Origin: Solimonas sp041659605
GTDB taxonomy: Bacteria; Pseudomonadota; Gammaproteobacteria; Nevskiales; Nevskiaceae
Reading direction: 5' to 3'
Assembly (NCBI GenBank): GCA_041659605.1
Contig: JBAZXW010000005.1
Span: forward strand, 1-64,000
Length of the DNA stretch: 64,000 nucleotides
The notes below the pieces were generated by a model. It did not search any database. It had not been told where the DNA came from and was given only the letters and a program-made list of their open reading frames with translations. Both the position numbers and the translations under genes were made by a program. Position 1 is the stretch's first letter. The number at the start of each line of letters is the position of its first letter. This document shows positions 16,998-26,115 of the stretch, piece after piece.

Positions 16998-18341
16998 CTA
17001 CGTGACGAGGCTGTGACCCAGGCCGACCAGCAGGCTTGCGCCGATCAGCGGGGTCACGCCGAGCTTGAAGCGGAACAGGGCGATGGCCGCGGCGGCGAAG
17101 ATCAGCAGCGAGACGAAGTCCGGCGGCTGGTCCAGGCCGTGGGGCCAGAACACGTGCCAGGCGAAGAACACGGCGAGGTTGACGATCACGCCGACCACTG
17201 CGGCGGTGATTGCGGTCAGCGGTGCGGTGTAGTGCAGTTTGCCGTGCGTTGTCTCGACCAGTGGTGCGCCGGCGAGAATGAAGGCGAAGGACGGCAGGAA
17301 GGTGAAGAAGGTGGCGACGCAGGCGCCGGCGATGCCGGCCGCGAGCGGTGCGGCGGCGACGGCGTGGGACACGCCGCCGAGGAAGCCGACGAAGGACACG
17401 ATCATGATCAGGGGTCCGGGCGTCGATTCGCCCAACGCCAGACCGTCGATCATCTGGGGTGCAGTCAGCCAGGCGTGCTGCTCGACCGCGCCCTGGTAGA
17501 CGTAGGGCAGCACGGCGTAGGCGCCGCCGAAGGTCAGTAGCGCCGCCTTGGTGAAGAACCAGCCCATCTGCGTGAGCGTGCCGCTCCAGCCGAAGGCCTG
17601 ATACAGCGCCCATTCGACCAGCGCCCACAGCACCAGTCCGACGCTTGCGACGATCAGCAAGCGGGGCAGCGAGAAGCGCGTATGCGGGGCGGGCGGCGTG
17701 TCGTCGTCGACAACGGCCGGTCGGTGCGGCCCGGATTTCTGGCTGTGTCCGCCGGCATTTGAGAAGAGCCTGGGTGCGACGCGGCCGCCGATCGCGCCGG
17801 TCAGTCCTGCCCCGAGCACGATGTAAGGGAACGGGACCGAGAGCGCGAAGATCGCGACGAAGGCTGCGGCGGCGATCGTCCACAGCGCGGGGTTCTTGAG
17901 CGTGCGGTCGCCGATGCGATGCGCCGCCTGCAGCACGATGGCCACGACCGCGGGCTTGATGCCGTAGAACATGCCGGCGATCCAGGGCACCGAGCCGTAG
18001 GCGACGTAGATCCACGACAGCGCGATCAGCAGCAGCAGCGATGGCAGCACGAACAGCGCACCGGCGACGATGCCGCCCCAGCTCCGGTGCAGCAGCCAGC
18101 CGATGTAGGTCGCGAGCTGCTGCGCTTCCGGGCCCGGCAGCAGCATGCAGTAGTTGAGCGCGTGCAGGAACCGGCTTTCGGAGATCCAGCGTTTGCGGTC
18201 GACCAGGTCGGCGTGCATCAGCGCGATCTGGCCGGCCGGGCCGCCGAAGCTGACGCAGCCCAGCTTCAGCCAGTAGGCAAAGGCTTCGCGTCGGGTCGGG
18301 GCGGCGGGGCGGTCGTCAGACGTGATTTTCTGCGATTCCAA
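16998..18341 (-). CDS. chrA: Chromate efflux transporter (CHR family, two-domain)
   Basis: 447 aa with two homologous CHR halves. The first has LGCVSFGGPAGQIALMH and LLPGPEAQQLATYIGWLLH; the second has TFGGAYAVLPYVYQGAV and LGESTPGPLIMIVSFVGFLGG. ChrA proteins expel chromate across the inner membrane. TTG at 18341 is chosen because AGGAG stands about 7 nt upstream and the conserved N-terminus follows; no ATG fits. Cotranscribed with the ChrB-domain gene. The nearby sulfate importer would be the main route by which chromate enters. Confidence 0.93.
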   Translation of the reverse strand: MESQKITSDDRPAAPTRREAFAYWLKLGCVSFGGPAGQIALMHADLVDRKRWISESRFLHALNYCMLLPGPEAQQLATYIGWLLHRSWGGIVAGALFVLPSLLLLIALSWIYVAYGSVPWIAGMFYGIKPAVVAIVLQAAHRIGDRTLKNPALWTIAAAAFVAIFALSVPFPYIVLGAGLTGAIGGRVAPRLFSNAGGHSQKSGPHRPAVVDDDTPPAPHTRFSLPRLLIVASVGLVLWALVEWALYQAFGWSGTLTQMGWFFTKAALLTFGGAYAVLPYVYQGAVEQHAWLTAPQMIDGLALGESTPGPLIMIVSFVGFLGGVSHAVAAAPLAAGIAGACVATFFTFLPSFAFILAGAPLVETTHGKLHYTAPLTAITAAVVGVIVNLAVFFAWHVFWPHGLDQPPDFVSLLIFAAAAIALFRFKLGVTPLIGASLLVGLGHSLVT

Positions 18342-18481
18342 GACAAGCTCCTGCAGGGTCCGTGACCCAAATCAGGAGCAGAACTTGGACGCTTGCGCGT
18401 CTTGATCGAGCGGGGAGTCTGCTCGCGTCCCCGCGTGCGCTGCAGTTTAAACGCAGACGCGGGCCGAATGCATCTGGCGGT

Positions 18482-19939
18482 TCACCGAGACGCTGGCGCT
18501 CGGGACGTGCGCGACGTTCGTCGCCGCAGCTTTTTTGTTCTATCCGCTCCCTTCGTAACCGGCGCGTCGAACAGCGCGTGCTCCAGCTCGACCAGCGCGG
18601 TTTCGAGGTGGTCGAGCAGGCGTTGCACGCTCGGCAGCGTGCGCCGGCAGGCGATCAGGCCGAAGTCGACGGCGTCGTAGCGGCTGATCAGCGTGATGTT
18701 GAGCGCCATCGTGTCGACAACCACCGACGCCGGGTACATGCCGTCCAGCTCGCAGCCCTGCCAGTACATCGGCTGGCGCGGGCCCGGGACGTGCGAGATC
18801 ACCAGGTTGGCGACGAAGTGCTTGGGGTCGAGGCCGAGCAGCCAGGTCAACGCGCCCGGCAGGAGTTGCGCGACGCTGTAGGCCTGCAGCTGCGCCGGCG
18901 ACATCTCGCGGAAGCGGGCCTTGTTGTAGTCCATGCAGCCCTTGACGATGGTCAGGCGCTCGACCGGATCGGCGACATGGGTCGCGAGGTTGGCGAGCGC
19001 AAAGGCGATCTCGTTGCCGGTGGTGCCGTCGTCCTGGCGCACCGACACCGGCACGATCGCGACCAGCGATTCTGCGGGCAGCGCGTTGAGATCAATCAGG
19101 TACTGGCGCAGCGCGCTGCCGCACATCGCCAGCGCGACGTCGTTGAGCGTGCCGTCGATCTTCTGCGCGATCGCGCGCAGGCGCGCGGTCGGGTAGGACT
19201 GTGCGGCGAAGCGACGTGAAGCAGTGACACTCTGGTTGAGGATGCAGCGCGGTGCCTGCACGCTGGTCGCCAGATACGGATGATGCGCGCGGTAGTCGTT
19301 CCAGGTGTGGCGCAACTGTTTGACGAAGGTCGGCGTGGCCTTGACCGCGTTGCGCGCCAAGCTCGCCAGCAGGCCCATCGGTCCGACCGCCGCCGGCGCC
19401 GGCACGGCCAGGGTGGTGTCAGAGCGGGGCGTCTGGATTTCCCAAGGGGCGGGCATGGCCTTCGACAGCTCGCGGTCCGGCGACATCGACTTCATGAACA
19501 GGCGCAGCGCCGCGACGCCGTCGACAACAGCGTGGTGGATCTTGAAGTAGACGGCGATGCGGCCGTCTTCCAGACCTTCGATCAGATACATGCGCCACAG
19601 CGGATAGGCGCGGTCCAGATGCGCACTGTGCACGCGCGAAACCATCGCCAGCAGCTCGCGGATGCGGCCGGGTTTGGGCAGCGCCAGATGCACGAAGTGC
19701 TGGGCCAGGTCGAAGTCGTGCTCGCTGTCCCAGAAGCCGAAGCCGAAGCGCGTCTGCGGGCGCCGGTCGAACGGCGGCGCGACGTGCGTCGACTCGCGCA
19801 GGTGACTGGCCAGCTGCGATGCAAAGTCGGGCGGTGCACCCTCCGGCGGACGGTACAGCACAAGCCCGCCGACATGCAGCGGCATGTGTCGTTGCTCGAC
19901 CAGCAGAAACGCGGTGTCGATCGGCGACAGTCGATGCAC
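18482..19939 (-). CDS. Wax ester synthase / diacylglycerol acyltransferase (WS/DGAT)
   Basis: 485 aa. Catalytic HHAVVDG at about residues 135-141, the upstream PLWRMYLIEG, the central GTLNDVALAMCGSALRQYL and the C-terminal ISHVPGP are the hallmark motifs. These enzymes acylate alcohols or diacylglycerol with acyl-CoA to make storage wax esters or triacylglycerol at the membrane. GTG at 19939 is preferred (MHRLSPIDTAFLLVE matches family N-termini, GGGGGAG 6 nt upstream) over the TTG at 19963. The Arg/Lys-rich tail of about 20 residues is not conserved. No neighbouring lipid genes, so it is probably monocistronic. Confidence 0.92.
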   Translation of the reverse strand: MHRLSPIDTAFLLVEQRHMPLHVGGLVLYRPPEGAPPDFASQLASHLRESTHVAPPFDRRPQTRFGFGFWDSEHDFDLAQHFVHLALPKPGRIRELLAMVSRVHSAHLDRAYPLWRMYLIEGLEDGRIAVYFKIHHAVVDGVAALRLFMKSMSPDRELSKAMPAPWEIQTPRSDTTLAVPAPAAVGPMGLLASLARNAVKATPTFVKQLRHTWNDYRAHHPYLATSVQAPRCILNQSVTASRRFAAQSYPTARLRAIAQKIDGTLNDVALAMCGSALRQYLIDLNALPAESLVAIVPVSVRQDDGTTGNEIAFALANLATHVADPVERLTIVKGCMDYNKARFREMSPAQLQAYSVAQLLPGALTWLLGLDPKHFVANLVISHVPGPRQPMYWQGCELDGMYPASVVVDTMALNITLISRYDAVDFGLIACRRTLPSVQRLLDHLETALVELEHALFDAPVTKGADRTKKLRRRTSRTSRAPASR

Positions 19940-20071
19940 GTGCAACTCCCCCAAGATATGCAAACACGGCGAATGCCGCTGCCGGTACCGCTGCCAATCC
20001 AGCTGTGACTAAAGCCTGAAAGCTCGCATCGTGTCCGTCAATACGTACAAGGCGCGAGGCCAGAGCCGCGC

Positions 20072-20404
20072 TCAGGGCAGCTTCTGATCGAGACGCGCCT
20101 TTGTCGGATTGACGATGCCCAGGCTGTCCTGCGGTCGCGGTTTGTCGGGCAGGTTGGAGGCGATGAACAGACTCTGGATGCCCCTCAGAACGCGCTCGAC
20201 GGCGGTCGACTTGTCTTCGGCGTCCTCGCAGGCGCCGATGCACGGCAGGCGGTTCGAGTAGACGGCTTTCATGCTGTCGAGCTCGGATCTCTGGCCCTCG
20301 ACGATCACCGGTTCGAGCTGTTCGGGTTCGCTCGTGTCGGCCTGTGCGAAGCCTGCGGACGGAACCGTCAGCAGGGCCGCAATGAGCAAGCTGGATGTGT
20401 TCAT
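20072..20404 (-). CDS. Secreted small protein, unknown function
   Basis: 110 aa. The start is set by GGAGG seven nt before ATG 20404, followed by a good signal peptide (SSLLIAALLTVPSAGFAQA). The mature part has LEPVIVEGQRSELDSMK, a stretch resembling the start of TonB-receptor-type plug regions, and two cysteines (IGACEDAE) that may form a disulfide. No family recognised. It stands 61 nt upstream of selO's end on the same strand but is separate in function as far as can be seen. Confidence 0.65.
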   Translation of the reverse strand: MNTSSLLIAALLTVPSAGFAQADTSEPEQLEPVIVEGQRSELDSMKAVYSNRLPCIGACEDAEDKSTAVERVLRGIQSLFIASNLPDKPRPQDSLGIVNPTKARLDQKLP

Positions 20405-20465
20405 CTCTCGCCCTCCTGTTGCCCTGACCCAAACTACGCCGGCGCGTCCGCGTTCGCAACCGGAC

Positions 20466-21983
20466 CTACGATGAACAGCTGACCTCGATGTGGCGCTCGT
20501 CCGGCGGCGGCTCGTCCGCGTAGGCGGCAAGGGCCGGCTGCTCGTCGAAGGGGCGACGCAGCAGCTGCAGCAAGCGCCCGATCTCCGTGTCCTGGCCTTG
20601 CTCGGCCTCGACGATGGCGCGCTGCAGCAGATGGTTGCGCAGGATGTACTTCGGATTGCTGGCGTTCATGCGGTCGGCGCGCTCGCTGTCGCTGGACTGC
20701 TCTGCGCGCAGGCGCGCGCGGTAGTCCGGCAGCCAGGCGTCGAGGGCCTCGAGATCGAGGATGCGCTCGCGCAGTGCGGGGGCCGGATCGTCGGCCGTAG
20801 CGCGCACCGTGGCCAGCGCGCGGAAGGACAGCGTGAAGTCCGAACGGCCGCGGTGCAGCAGCGAGAGGAAGCGGTTGATCAGCTCCGGGTCGCCGTCGTT
20901 CACGTCGCGCAGACCGAACTTGTCGCGCCACAAGCGGATCATGGCTTGCGCATACGCGGCCGGGTAGCGGTCGAGAATCGCCTGGCCGCTTTCGGCGGCC
21001 TGCTGCGGGTCGTCGGAGAGCAGTGGCACGCAGGCCTGGATCAGTCGCGAACAGTTCCAGTGCCCGACGGCCGGTTGCTGGTCGTAGGCATAGCGGCCGC
21101 CGGGATCGGAGTGATTGCAGATGTGGCCGGCGTCGAATCCATCGATGAAGCCGTAGGGGCCGTAGTCCAGCGTCAGGCCGAGCACCGACATGTTGTCGGT
21201 GTTCATCACGCCGTGGCAGAAACCCACCGACTGCCAGCGGGCGATCAGCTCGGCGGTGCGGACGGTGACGGCTTCCAGCCAGCGCGCATACCGGTCTGCG
21301 CGGCCCTTCAGTTCCGGGAAATGTTCGTCGATAACGTGATCGGCCAGCGGCGTGAGCCGCTCGACTTGGTCGCGGCTGTAGAACAGCTCGAAATGGCCGA
21401 AGCGCACGTGGCTGGGCGCGACGCGGCAGATCACCGCTGCGTGCTCGATCGTCTCGCGTCGCACCGGATCGTCGGCGACGATCAGCGACAGTGCGCGCGT
21501 GCTCGGAATGCCCAGGTGATGCAGCGCCTCGCCGGCCAGGTATTCGCGCAGGCTCGACCGGACCACGGCGCGGCCGTCGCCGAAGCGCGAGTAGGGCGTC
21601 TTGCCGGCACCCTTGAGCTGCAGATCCCAGCTTTCGCCGCGCCGGTTACGCACCTGGCCGATCAGGATCGCGCGGCCGTCGCCCAGCTGCGGCACCCAGC
21701 CGCCGAACTGGTGGCCGGCGTAAATCGTCGCGATCGGCTCGCCGCCGGGCAGCGGCCGGTTGCCGGCGAAGATGTCGACAAACTGTGGCGTTTGCAGTTG
21801 CGCTGGGTCCAGATCGAGCAGTTCGGCGACTTCGGCGTTGGCGTGCAGCAGGCGCGGGTTCGTCAGCGGCGCCGGCGCGACGCGCGAAGCGTAGGCGTCG
21901 CCGAGCTGCGCGTAGCGGTTGTCGAGCGCCAGTGCGTCGAGGTCGCGCAGCGGCGCGATGCGGGGGCTGTCGGCATTGGGCAT
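20466..21983 (-). CDS. selO: Protein adenylyltransferase SelO (YdiU)
   Basis: 505 aa pseudokinase of the SelO family, which transfers AMP from ATP onto Ser/Thr/Tyr of target proteins in redox homeostasis. Visible motifs: ATIYAGHQFGGWVPQLGDGRA, the nucleotide-binding LQLKGAGKTPYSR, RSSLREYLAGEALHHLGIP, and the catalytic-loop-like HGVMNTDNMSVLG with DYGPYGFID. The C-terminus ends SCSS, keeping the redox Cys near the end where animal homologues carry selenocysteine. ATG 21983 stands 23 nt from the divergent C69 peptidase start, so the two share a tiny promoter region. Confidence 0.95.
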   Translation of the reverse strand: MPNADSPRIAPLRDLDALALDNRYAQLGDAYASRVAPAPLTNPRLLHANAEVAELLDLDPAQLQTPQFVDIFAGNRPLPGGEPIATIYAGHQFGGWVPQLGDGRAILIGQVRNRRGESWDLQLKGAGKTPYSRFGDGRAVVRSSLREYLAGEALHHLGIPSTRALSLIVADDPVRRETIEHAAVICRVAPSHVRFGHFELFYSRDQVERLTPLADHVIDEHFPELKGRADRYARWLEAVTVRTAELIARWQSVGFCHGVMNTDNMSVLGLTLDYGPYGFIDGFDAGHICNHSDPGGRYAYDQQPAVGHWNCSRLIQACVPLLSDDPQQAAESGQAILDRYPAAYAQAMIRLWRDKFGLRDVNDGDPELINRFLSLLHRGRSDFTLSFRALATVRATADDPAPALRERILDLEALDAWLPDYRARLRAEQSSDSERADRMNASNPKYILRNHLLQRAIVEAEQGQDTEIGRLLQLLRRPFDEQPALAAYADEPPPDERHIEVSCSS

Positions 21984-22006
21984 GGCGATAGTTTTACACT
22001 TTGGCA

Positions 22007-23251
22007 ATGTGCGATACACAGGTTTTGATTGCCGGCGACACCGTATGGTTCGCCAAGAATTCGGACCGCGAGCCGTCCGAGCCGCAACCGGTCGTGCGTT
22101 ATGCGTCGGTGTCCGGCGATGCGACGCGGACGCTGCGGGTCTCGCATATCGAGATCGACCAGGTGCCGCAGCGCCATGCCACGATCCTGTCGCAACCGGC
22201 CTGGTGCTGGGGTGCGGAGATGGGCGTCAACGACGCCGGCGTCGCGATCGGCAACGAGGCGATCTTCTCGAAGCGCGCGAGTCTCAAGCCGGGACTGCTG
22301 GGCATGGACCTGGTGCGGCTGGGCCTGGAGCGTGGCGCCAGCGCCGAGCAGGCGGTCGAGGTGATGACCGGACTGCTCGAACGCCATGGCCAGGGCGGGC
22401 CGGCCGGCTACGAGGACCGGCGCTTCTGCTACGACAGCAGCTTCATCGTCGCCGACGGCTGCGGCGCCTGGGTGCTCGAAACCGCGGGCCGCAGCTGGGC
22501 GGCGCGGCGCGTCCAGGCGCACGACGCGATTTCCAACGCGCTGACGATCGGGATCGAGTACGAGCGCAGTTCGGACGACCTGCGCGACACGCGCGGCGAT
22601 TTCGCGCGCCGCTTCGACACGCGCTTCATGCCTTTTTTCGCGCGCTCGCATCAGCGCCGCGCCTTGTCCCTGGCCTGTCTGAGCCGGAGCGAGGCGCCCG
22701 GCTTTGCGCGCATGGCGGCGCAGCTGCGCACGCATGCGGGGGGCAACGAGGATCCGGCGGAGGGCAGCAATGCCGATCTGTGCATGCATGCCGCCGGGCT
22801 GATCCGCCGTCACCAGACTACGGGTTCGATGCTTGTGCGATTGCGGCCGGCGGGATTCGATGTCCTGTTCACCGGCACCTCCGCGCCGTGCCTGTCGATC
22901 TTCCGGCCGGCCGACTTCGCCGGGGACTGGAGCGTGCTGACGCCGGAGGCGGAGCGCATCGAAGCGCCGCTGTGGCGCCGTCACGAGTGGCTGCATCGCT
23001 GGGCACTCGCCGACCCAAGCCTGCGCGAACGGCTGCGGGCGACACGCGACGAAGTCGAACGGCAGATGTACGCCTTGATCGAGGGCGCTGACGGCGGACC
23101 CGAGGCCCGCCGCCGCGCGGACCGACTCGCCGCGGCCTGGCACAAGGTGCTGTGGGAGTCGCTCGCGAAGCTGCCGTCACCGCGGTTGTCGCGTCACTGG
23201 CGCGGACTGGCATCGCGCGACGGCATCGATCCGGCGCGCGCGCAAGCCTGA
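22007..23251 (+). CDS. C69-family (secernin-like) N-terminal-nucleophile peptidase
   Basis: 414 aa. The protein begins Met-Cys-Asp-Thr; removal of Met exposes Cys2 as the N-terminal nucleophile of the C69/U34 dipeptidase and secernin family, which is why ATG 22007 is chosen rather than the in-frame TTG at 22001. Conserved features include VWFAKNSDREPSEPQ, GAEMGVNDAGVAIGNEAIFS and ADGCGAWVLETAGRSWAARR. There is no signal peptide, so it is cytoplasmic like secernins. The substrate is unknown; family members cleave dipeptides or act as amidases. Divergent from selO and converging on a small lipoprotein gene. Confidence 0.87.
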   Translation: MCDTQVLIAGDTVWFAKNSDREPSEPQPVVRYASVSGDATRTLRVSHIEIDQVPQRHATILSQPAWCWGAEMGVNDAGVAIGNEAIFSKRASLKPGLLGMDLVRLGLERGASAEQAVEVMTGLLERHGQGGPAGYEDRRFCYDSSFIVADGCGAWVLETAGRSWAARRVQAHDAISNALTIGIEYERSSDDLRDTRGDFARRFDTRFMPFFARSHQRRALSLACLSRSEAPGFARMAAQLRTHAGGNEDPAEGSNADLCMHAAGLIRRHQTTGSMLVRLRPAGFDVLFTGTSAPCLSIFRPADFAGDWSVLTPEAERIEAPLWRRHEWLHRWALADPSLRERLRATRDEVERQMYALIEGADGGPEARRRADRLAAAWHKVLWESLAKLPSPRLSRHWRGLASRDGIDPARAQA

Positions 23252-23261
23252 TGCGAGCCGC

Positions 23262-23546
23262 TCAGATGCCCTGCGAATAGGGCCGCACGCCGCGCATGTC
23301 CTCGACGCCATCGTGGCATCCGCGCGCGAACTCGGCCGGGTAGAGGTCGCAGATCCGCGGATCGTCGAGGTTGCTGCTCTGCGCCCATTGGTAGCCGTCG
23401 CTGTGGGTCTGGCAATGGCTCTTGCAGGGCGTTGCCTCGGTCATCGGCGCGACGCCGCGGCCGCCGGCGCAGGCCGACAGCGCGCAGACGAGCGCAAGGA
23501 CCGGGACGACAGGCTTTCGGGCGGCGGTGCGGAGTTCGAAATTCAT
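23262..23546 (-). CDS. Small lipoprotein, unknown function
   Basis: 94 aa. N-terminal lipoprotein signal peptide with lipobox LSAC (VPVLALVCALSAC-AGG), so it is lipid-anchored in the envelope. The mature region has four further cysteines (CKSHCQTH.., RICDLY, RGCHDG), suggesting disulfides. No family recognised. ATG 23546 follows a G-rich leader. It converges with the C69 peptidase with a 10-nt gap. Confidence 0.65.
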   Translation of the reverse strand: MNFELRTAARKPVVPVLALVCALSACAGGRGVAPMTEATPCKSHCQTHSDGYQWAQSSNLDDPRICDLYPAEFARGCHDGVEDMRGVRPYSQGI

Positions 23547-23672
23547 GGGGACGGAGTGTACGCGGGGCAGGGCGCATAGCGGGAAAACGCGCGGCGCCCG
23601 TTGATCCAGATCAGCGCGAGCGCGCAAGCGACTTGCGATGCTGCGTCCGTGGTCATGTGCTGGAGCACAGTC

Positions 23673-23861
23673 ATGAAGGATCGCAAGCAGGGAACGCTGC
23701 GAGGGGTCGAGTCTTCCGAGCGCAAGCCCAAGGTGCCCGTGCTGGACGCGAAATCAAAGTCGCAATTGCAGTCGAATGAGACGTGTACGCCGGAAGCCGA
23801 GTGGCAATGGGCACAGCTCCATCGGGCCTTGCGCGACCTGATCCGCATCGAGGACAAGTGA
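23673..23861 (+). CDS. Small hypothetical protein
   Basis: 62 aa, charged and Lys/Arg/Glu-rich, no membrane segment. GGAG about 9 nt before ATG 23673 supports the start, and a strong plus-strand terminator lies 78 nt after the stop, consistent with a short transcript. No family recognised; the reading frame could still be fortuitous. Confidence 0.42.
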   Translation: MKDRKQGTLRGVESSERKPKVPVLDAKSKSQLQSNETCTPEAEWQWAQLHRALRDLIRIEDK

Positions 23862-23938
23862 ACGGTTTTCTCCGGGGTCTTCTCCAGGATCTCCTCCACG
23901 CCAGACAATGTCTCTCCCCCCGACGTCTGGCGTTTTCG

Positions 23939-23969
23939 CGCGGCGGTGCTTCGCACCGCCGCGTTTTTT
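23939..23969 (+). terminator. Rho-independent terminator
   Basis: An 11-bp perfect GC stem (23939-23949 with 23953-23963) closed by a C-UUCG-G-type loop and followed by six T (23964-23969). It terminates plus-strand transcription from the small gene; it also separates it from the convergent dehydrogenase gene. Confidence 0.85.
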
Positions 23970-24005
23970 GTCTCGAAGCTCCGGCCGACGGTCATCCGTC
24001 CAGGG

Positions 24006-24944
24006 TCATCCGTCTAGATAGTGCACGCCGGTCAGCTGCTCGGAGAGCGCCCACAGCTGTGCGCCGGTGCGCTCGTCGCGCGCCGCGTCGCGGCAGCCGA
24101 CGGTGCGCGGATAGCCGCGCAGCTGGCGCCAGCCGTCGGGGCCGATGTAGTCGCCGCTGTTCACGTCCGCGGCGGTCGTGGCATACAGCGTCGGCAGCGC
24201 GCCCATGTCGGCGGTCTGACTGAACAGCGCATTGCCGATCTGCATCGTCCAACGGCTGAACGCGGAACGCTCCTGCGCGGGGCCGACGAACATCAGATTG
24301 GTCGCCGAGTAGCCGGGATGGGCCGCGGCGACAACGACGCCACGACCGCTCTTGCGCAGCCGCCGGTCCAGCTCGAAATGAAACACCAGATTGGCGAGCT
24401 TGCTTTTGCCGTAGGCGTCCCACTTGTTGTAGCGGCGGCGCTCGAAATTCAGGTCGTCGAGATCGAGGCCGGGCGTCATGGTGTGGGCGAGACTGGCGAC
24501 GTTGACGATTCTTGATCCCGGCGTCGCCACGAGCAGATCGAGCAGCAGGCCGGTCAGCGCGAAATGGCCGAGGTGGTTCGTGCCGATCTGCATCTCGAAG
24601 CCGTCGCGCGTGCGCTGGAACGGCAGCGCCATCACGCCGGCGTTGTTGATCAGGCCGTCGAGGCGTCCGTTGCGCGATCCGAGCGTGTGCGCAAACGCGC
24701 GGACCGAGGCGAGGTCGGCGAGATCGAGCGTGGCCAGCTCGACCCCGGCGCCGGGTGCGCGCCGCTTCACTTCGGCAAGGGCTGCGCTCGCGCGGGCGGG
24801 GTCGCGGCAGGCCATGATTACCTGGGCGCCCGCGGCGGCCAGGCCCACCGTCGTTTCCAGGCCAAGACCGCTGTTGGCGCCGGTGACGATGAAGCGCTTG
24901 CCGTTTTGCGGCGCAATGTCCGCGGCTGTCCACTTCCCTGACAT
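24006..24944 (-). CDS. Short-chain dehydrogenase/reductase, retinol-dehydrogenase-like
   Basis: 312 aa. Rossmann motif TGANSGLGLET near residue 20, NNAGVM near 95, catalytic Ser in VNVASLAH and the catalytic pair in YGKSKLANLVF (Y-x3-K). The extended C-terminal half (HPGYSATNLM.., DYIGPDGWRQLRGYP) is typical of the RDH/WW-oxidoreductase-like SDR subfamily that reduces or oxidises lipid alcohols and aldehydes with NADP(H). ATG 24944 has AGGGG about 8 nt upstream. Substrate unknown. It is divergent from dinB. Confidence 0.87.
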   Translation of the reverse strand: MSGKWTAADIAPQNGKRFIVTGANSGLGLETTVGLAAAGAQVIMACRDPARASAALAEVKRRAPGAGVELATLDLADLASVRAFAHTLGSRNGRLDGLINNAGVMALPFQRTRDGFEMQIGTNHLGHFALTGLLLDLLVATPGSRIVNVASLAHTMTPGLDLDDLNFERRRYNKWDAYGKSKLANLVFHFELDRRLRKSGRGVVVAAAHPGYSATNLMFVGPAQERSAFSRWTMQIGNALFSQTADMGALPTLYATTAADVNSGDYIGPDGWRQLRGYPRTVGCRDAARDERTGAQLWALSEQLTGVHYLDG

Positions 24945-25044
24945 CGGTCGGTCCCCTGATTTTCGTACGGTCGAGCGTAACCAATTACGCATCGCCGCGT
25001 TGCCGCGCGGCTCGCTACGATGTGCGTCGGAGAACACGGCACGC

Positions 25045-26109
25045 ATGCGTAAGATCATTCATGTCGACATGGACGCGTTCTACGCGTCCGTCGAACAGCG
25101 CGACGACCCGCTGCTGCGCGGTCGGCCGGTCGTGGTCGCCTGGCGCGGCAGCCGCTCGGTCGTCTGTGCGGCCTCCTACGAGGCGCGGCGCTTCGGCGTG
25201 CGTTCGGCGATGCCGGCCGTGCGCGCCGAACGCCTGTGTCCCGATGCGGTGTTCGTGCCGCCGGATTTCACGCGTTATCGCGCCGCGTCGCGCCAAGTGC
25301 GCGCGATCTTTCTGCGCCACACCGATCTGGTCGAGCCCCTGTCGCTGGACGAGGCCTATCTCGATGTCACCGAAAACCGCGTCGGCCTGCCGTCCGCGAC
25401 CGAGGTGGCGCAGGTGATCCGCAACTCGATCCGCGAGGAGCTGTCGCTGACCGCGTCGGCGGGCATTGCGCCGAACAAGTTCCTGGCCAAGATCGCATCG
25501 GACTGGCGCAAGCCCGATGGGCAGTTCGTGATCCGGCCGCGCGACGTCGAGACTTTTCTGGCGCCGCTGCCGGTCGGGCGCATCCCCGGCGTCGGCAAGG
25601 TGATGGAAGGGCGGCTGCTGCGGCTGGGCGTGCGCACGGTCGGCGATCTGCGCAAGGTGTCGGTGTCTGCGCTGGAACACGAGTTCGGACGCTACGGCAT
25701 CCGCCTGCATGAACTGTCGCTGGGTATCGACGAGCATCCGGTCGAGCCAGACCGTCCGGTGCAGTCGATCTCCGCCGAGGACACCTTCGAGCGCGACCTG
25801 CCGCTCGCCGAACTGGCGCCGCATGTGCGGCGCATGGCGGAGAAAACCTGGAGCGCGGCGCGCAAGACACCGCGCATCGGCCGCACGGTCGTGCTCAAGC
25901 TCAAGACCGGCGACTTCCAGATCCTGACGCGCAGTCTGACGCCGCCGTCGCCGCCGCGGCAGGGGGATGATGTCGTCGCGCTGGCCTTGTCGCTGCTCGA
26001 TCGGGTCGACCGGCCCGGGCAGGAACGCTACCGCTTGGTCGGCGTCGGTCTGGGCAACTTCAGCGAACCCGACGATCCGCGCCTGCAGCCCGATCTGTTC
26101 GCGTCCTGA
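25045..26109 (+). CDS. dinB: DNA polymerase IV
   Basis: 354 aa Y-family translesion polymerase. The catalytic motifs are HVDMDAFYASVEQRD at residues 6-20 and LSLDEAYLDVT near 101, with the helix-hairpin-helix thumb region GRIPGVGKVMEGRLLRLG and little-finger domain after about 240. The last residues LQPDLF resemble a sliding-clamp-binding motif (QxxLF-type), as expected for DinB. No LexA-type operator was recognised upstream. Monocistronic, converging on the TM2 gene with a 6-nt gap. Confidence 0.95.
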   Translation: MRKIIHVDMDAFYASVEQRDDPLLRGRPVVVAWRGSRSVVCAASYEARRFGVRSAMPAVRAERLCPDAVFVPPDFTRYRAASRQVRAIFLRHTDLVEPLSLDEAYLDVTENRVGLPSATEVAQVIRNSIREELSLTASAGIAPNKFLAKIASDWRKPDGQFVIRPRDVETFLAPLPVGRIPGVGKVMEGRLLRLGVRTVGDLRKVSVSALEHEFGRYGIRLHELSLGIDEHPVEPDRPVQSISAEDTFERDLPLAELAPHVRRMAEKTWSAARKTPRIGRTVVLKLKTGDFQILTRSLTPPSPPRQGDDVVALALSLLDRVDRPGQERYRLVGVGLGNFSEPDDPRLQPDLFAS

Positions 26110-26115
26110 GCCGGC

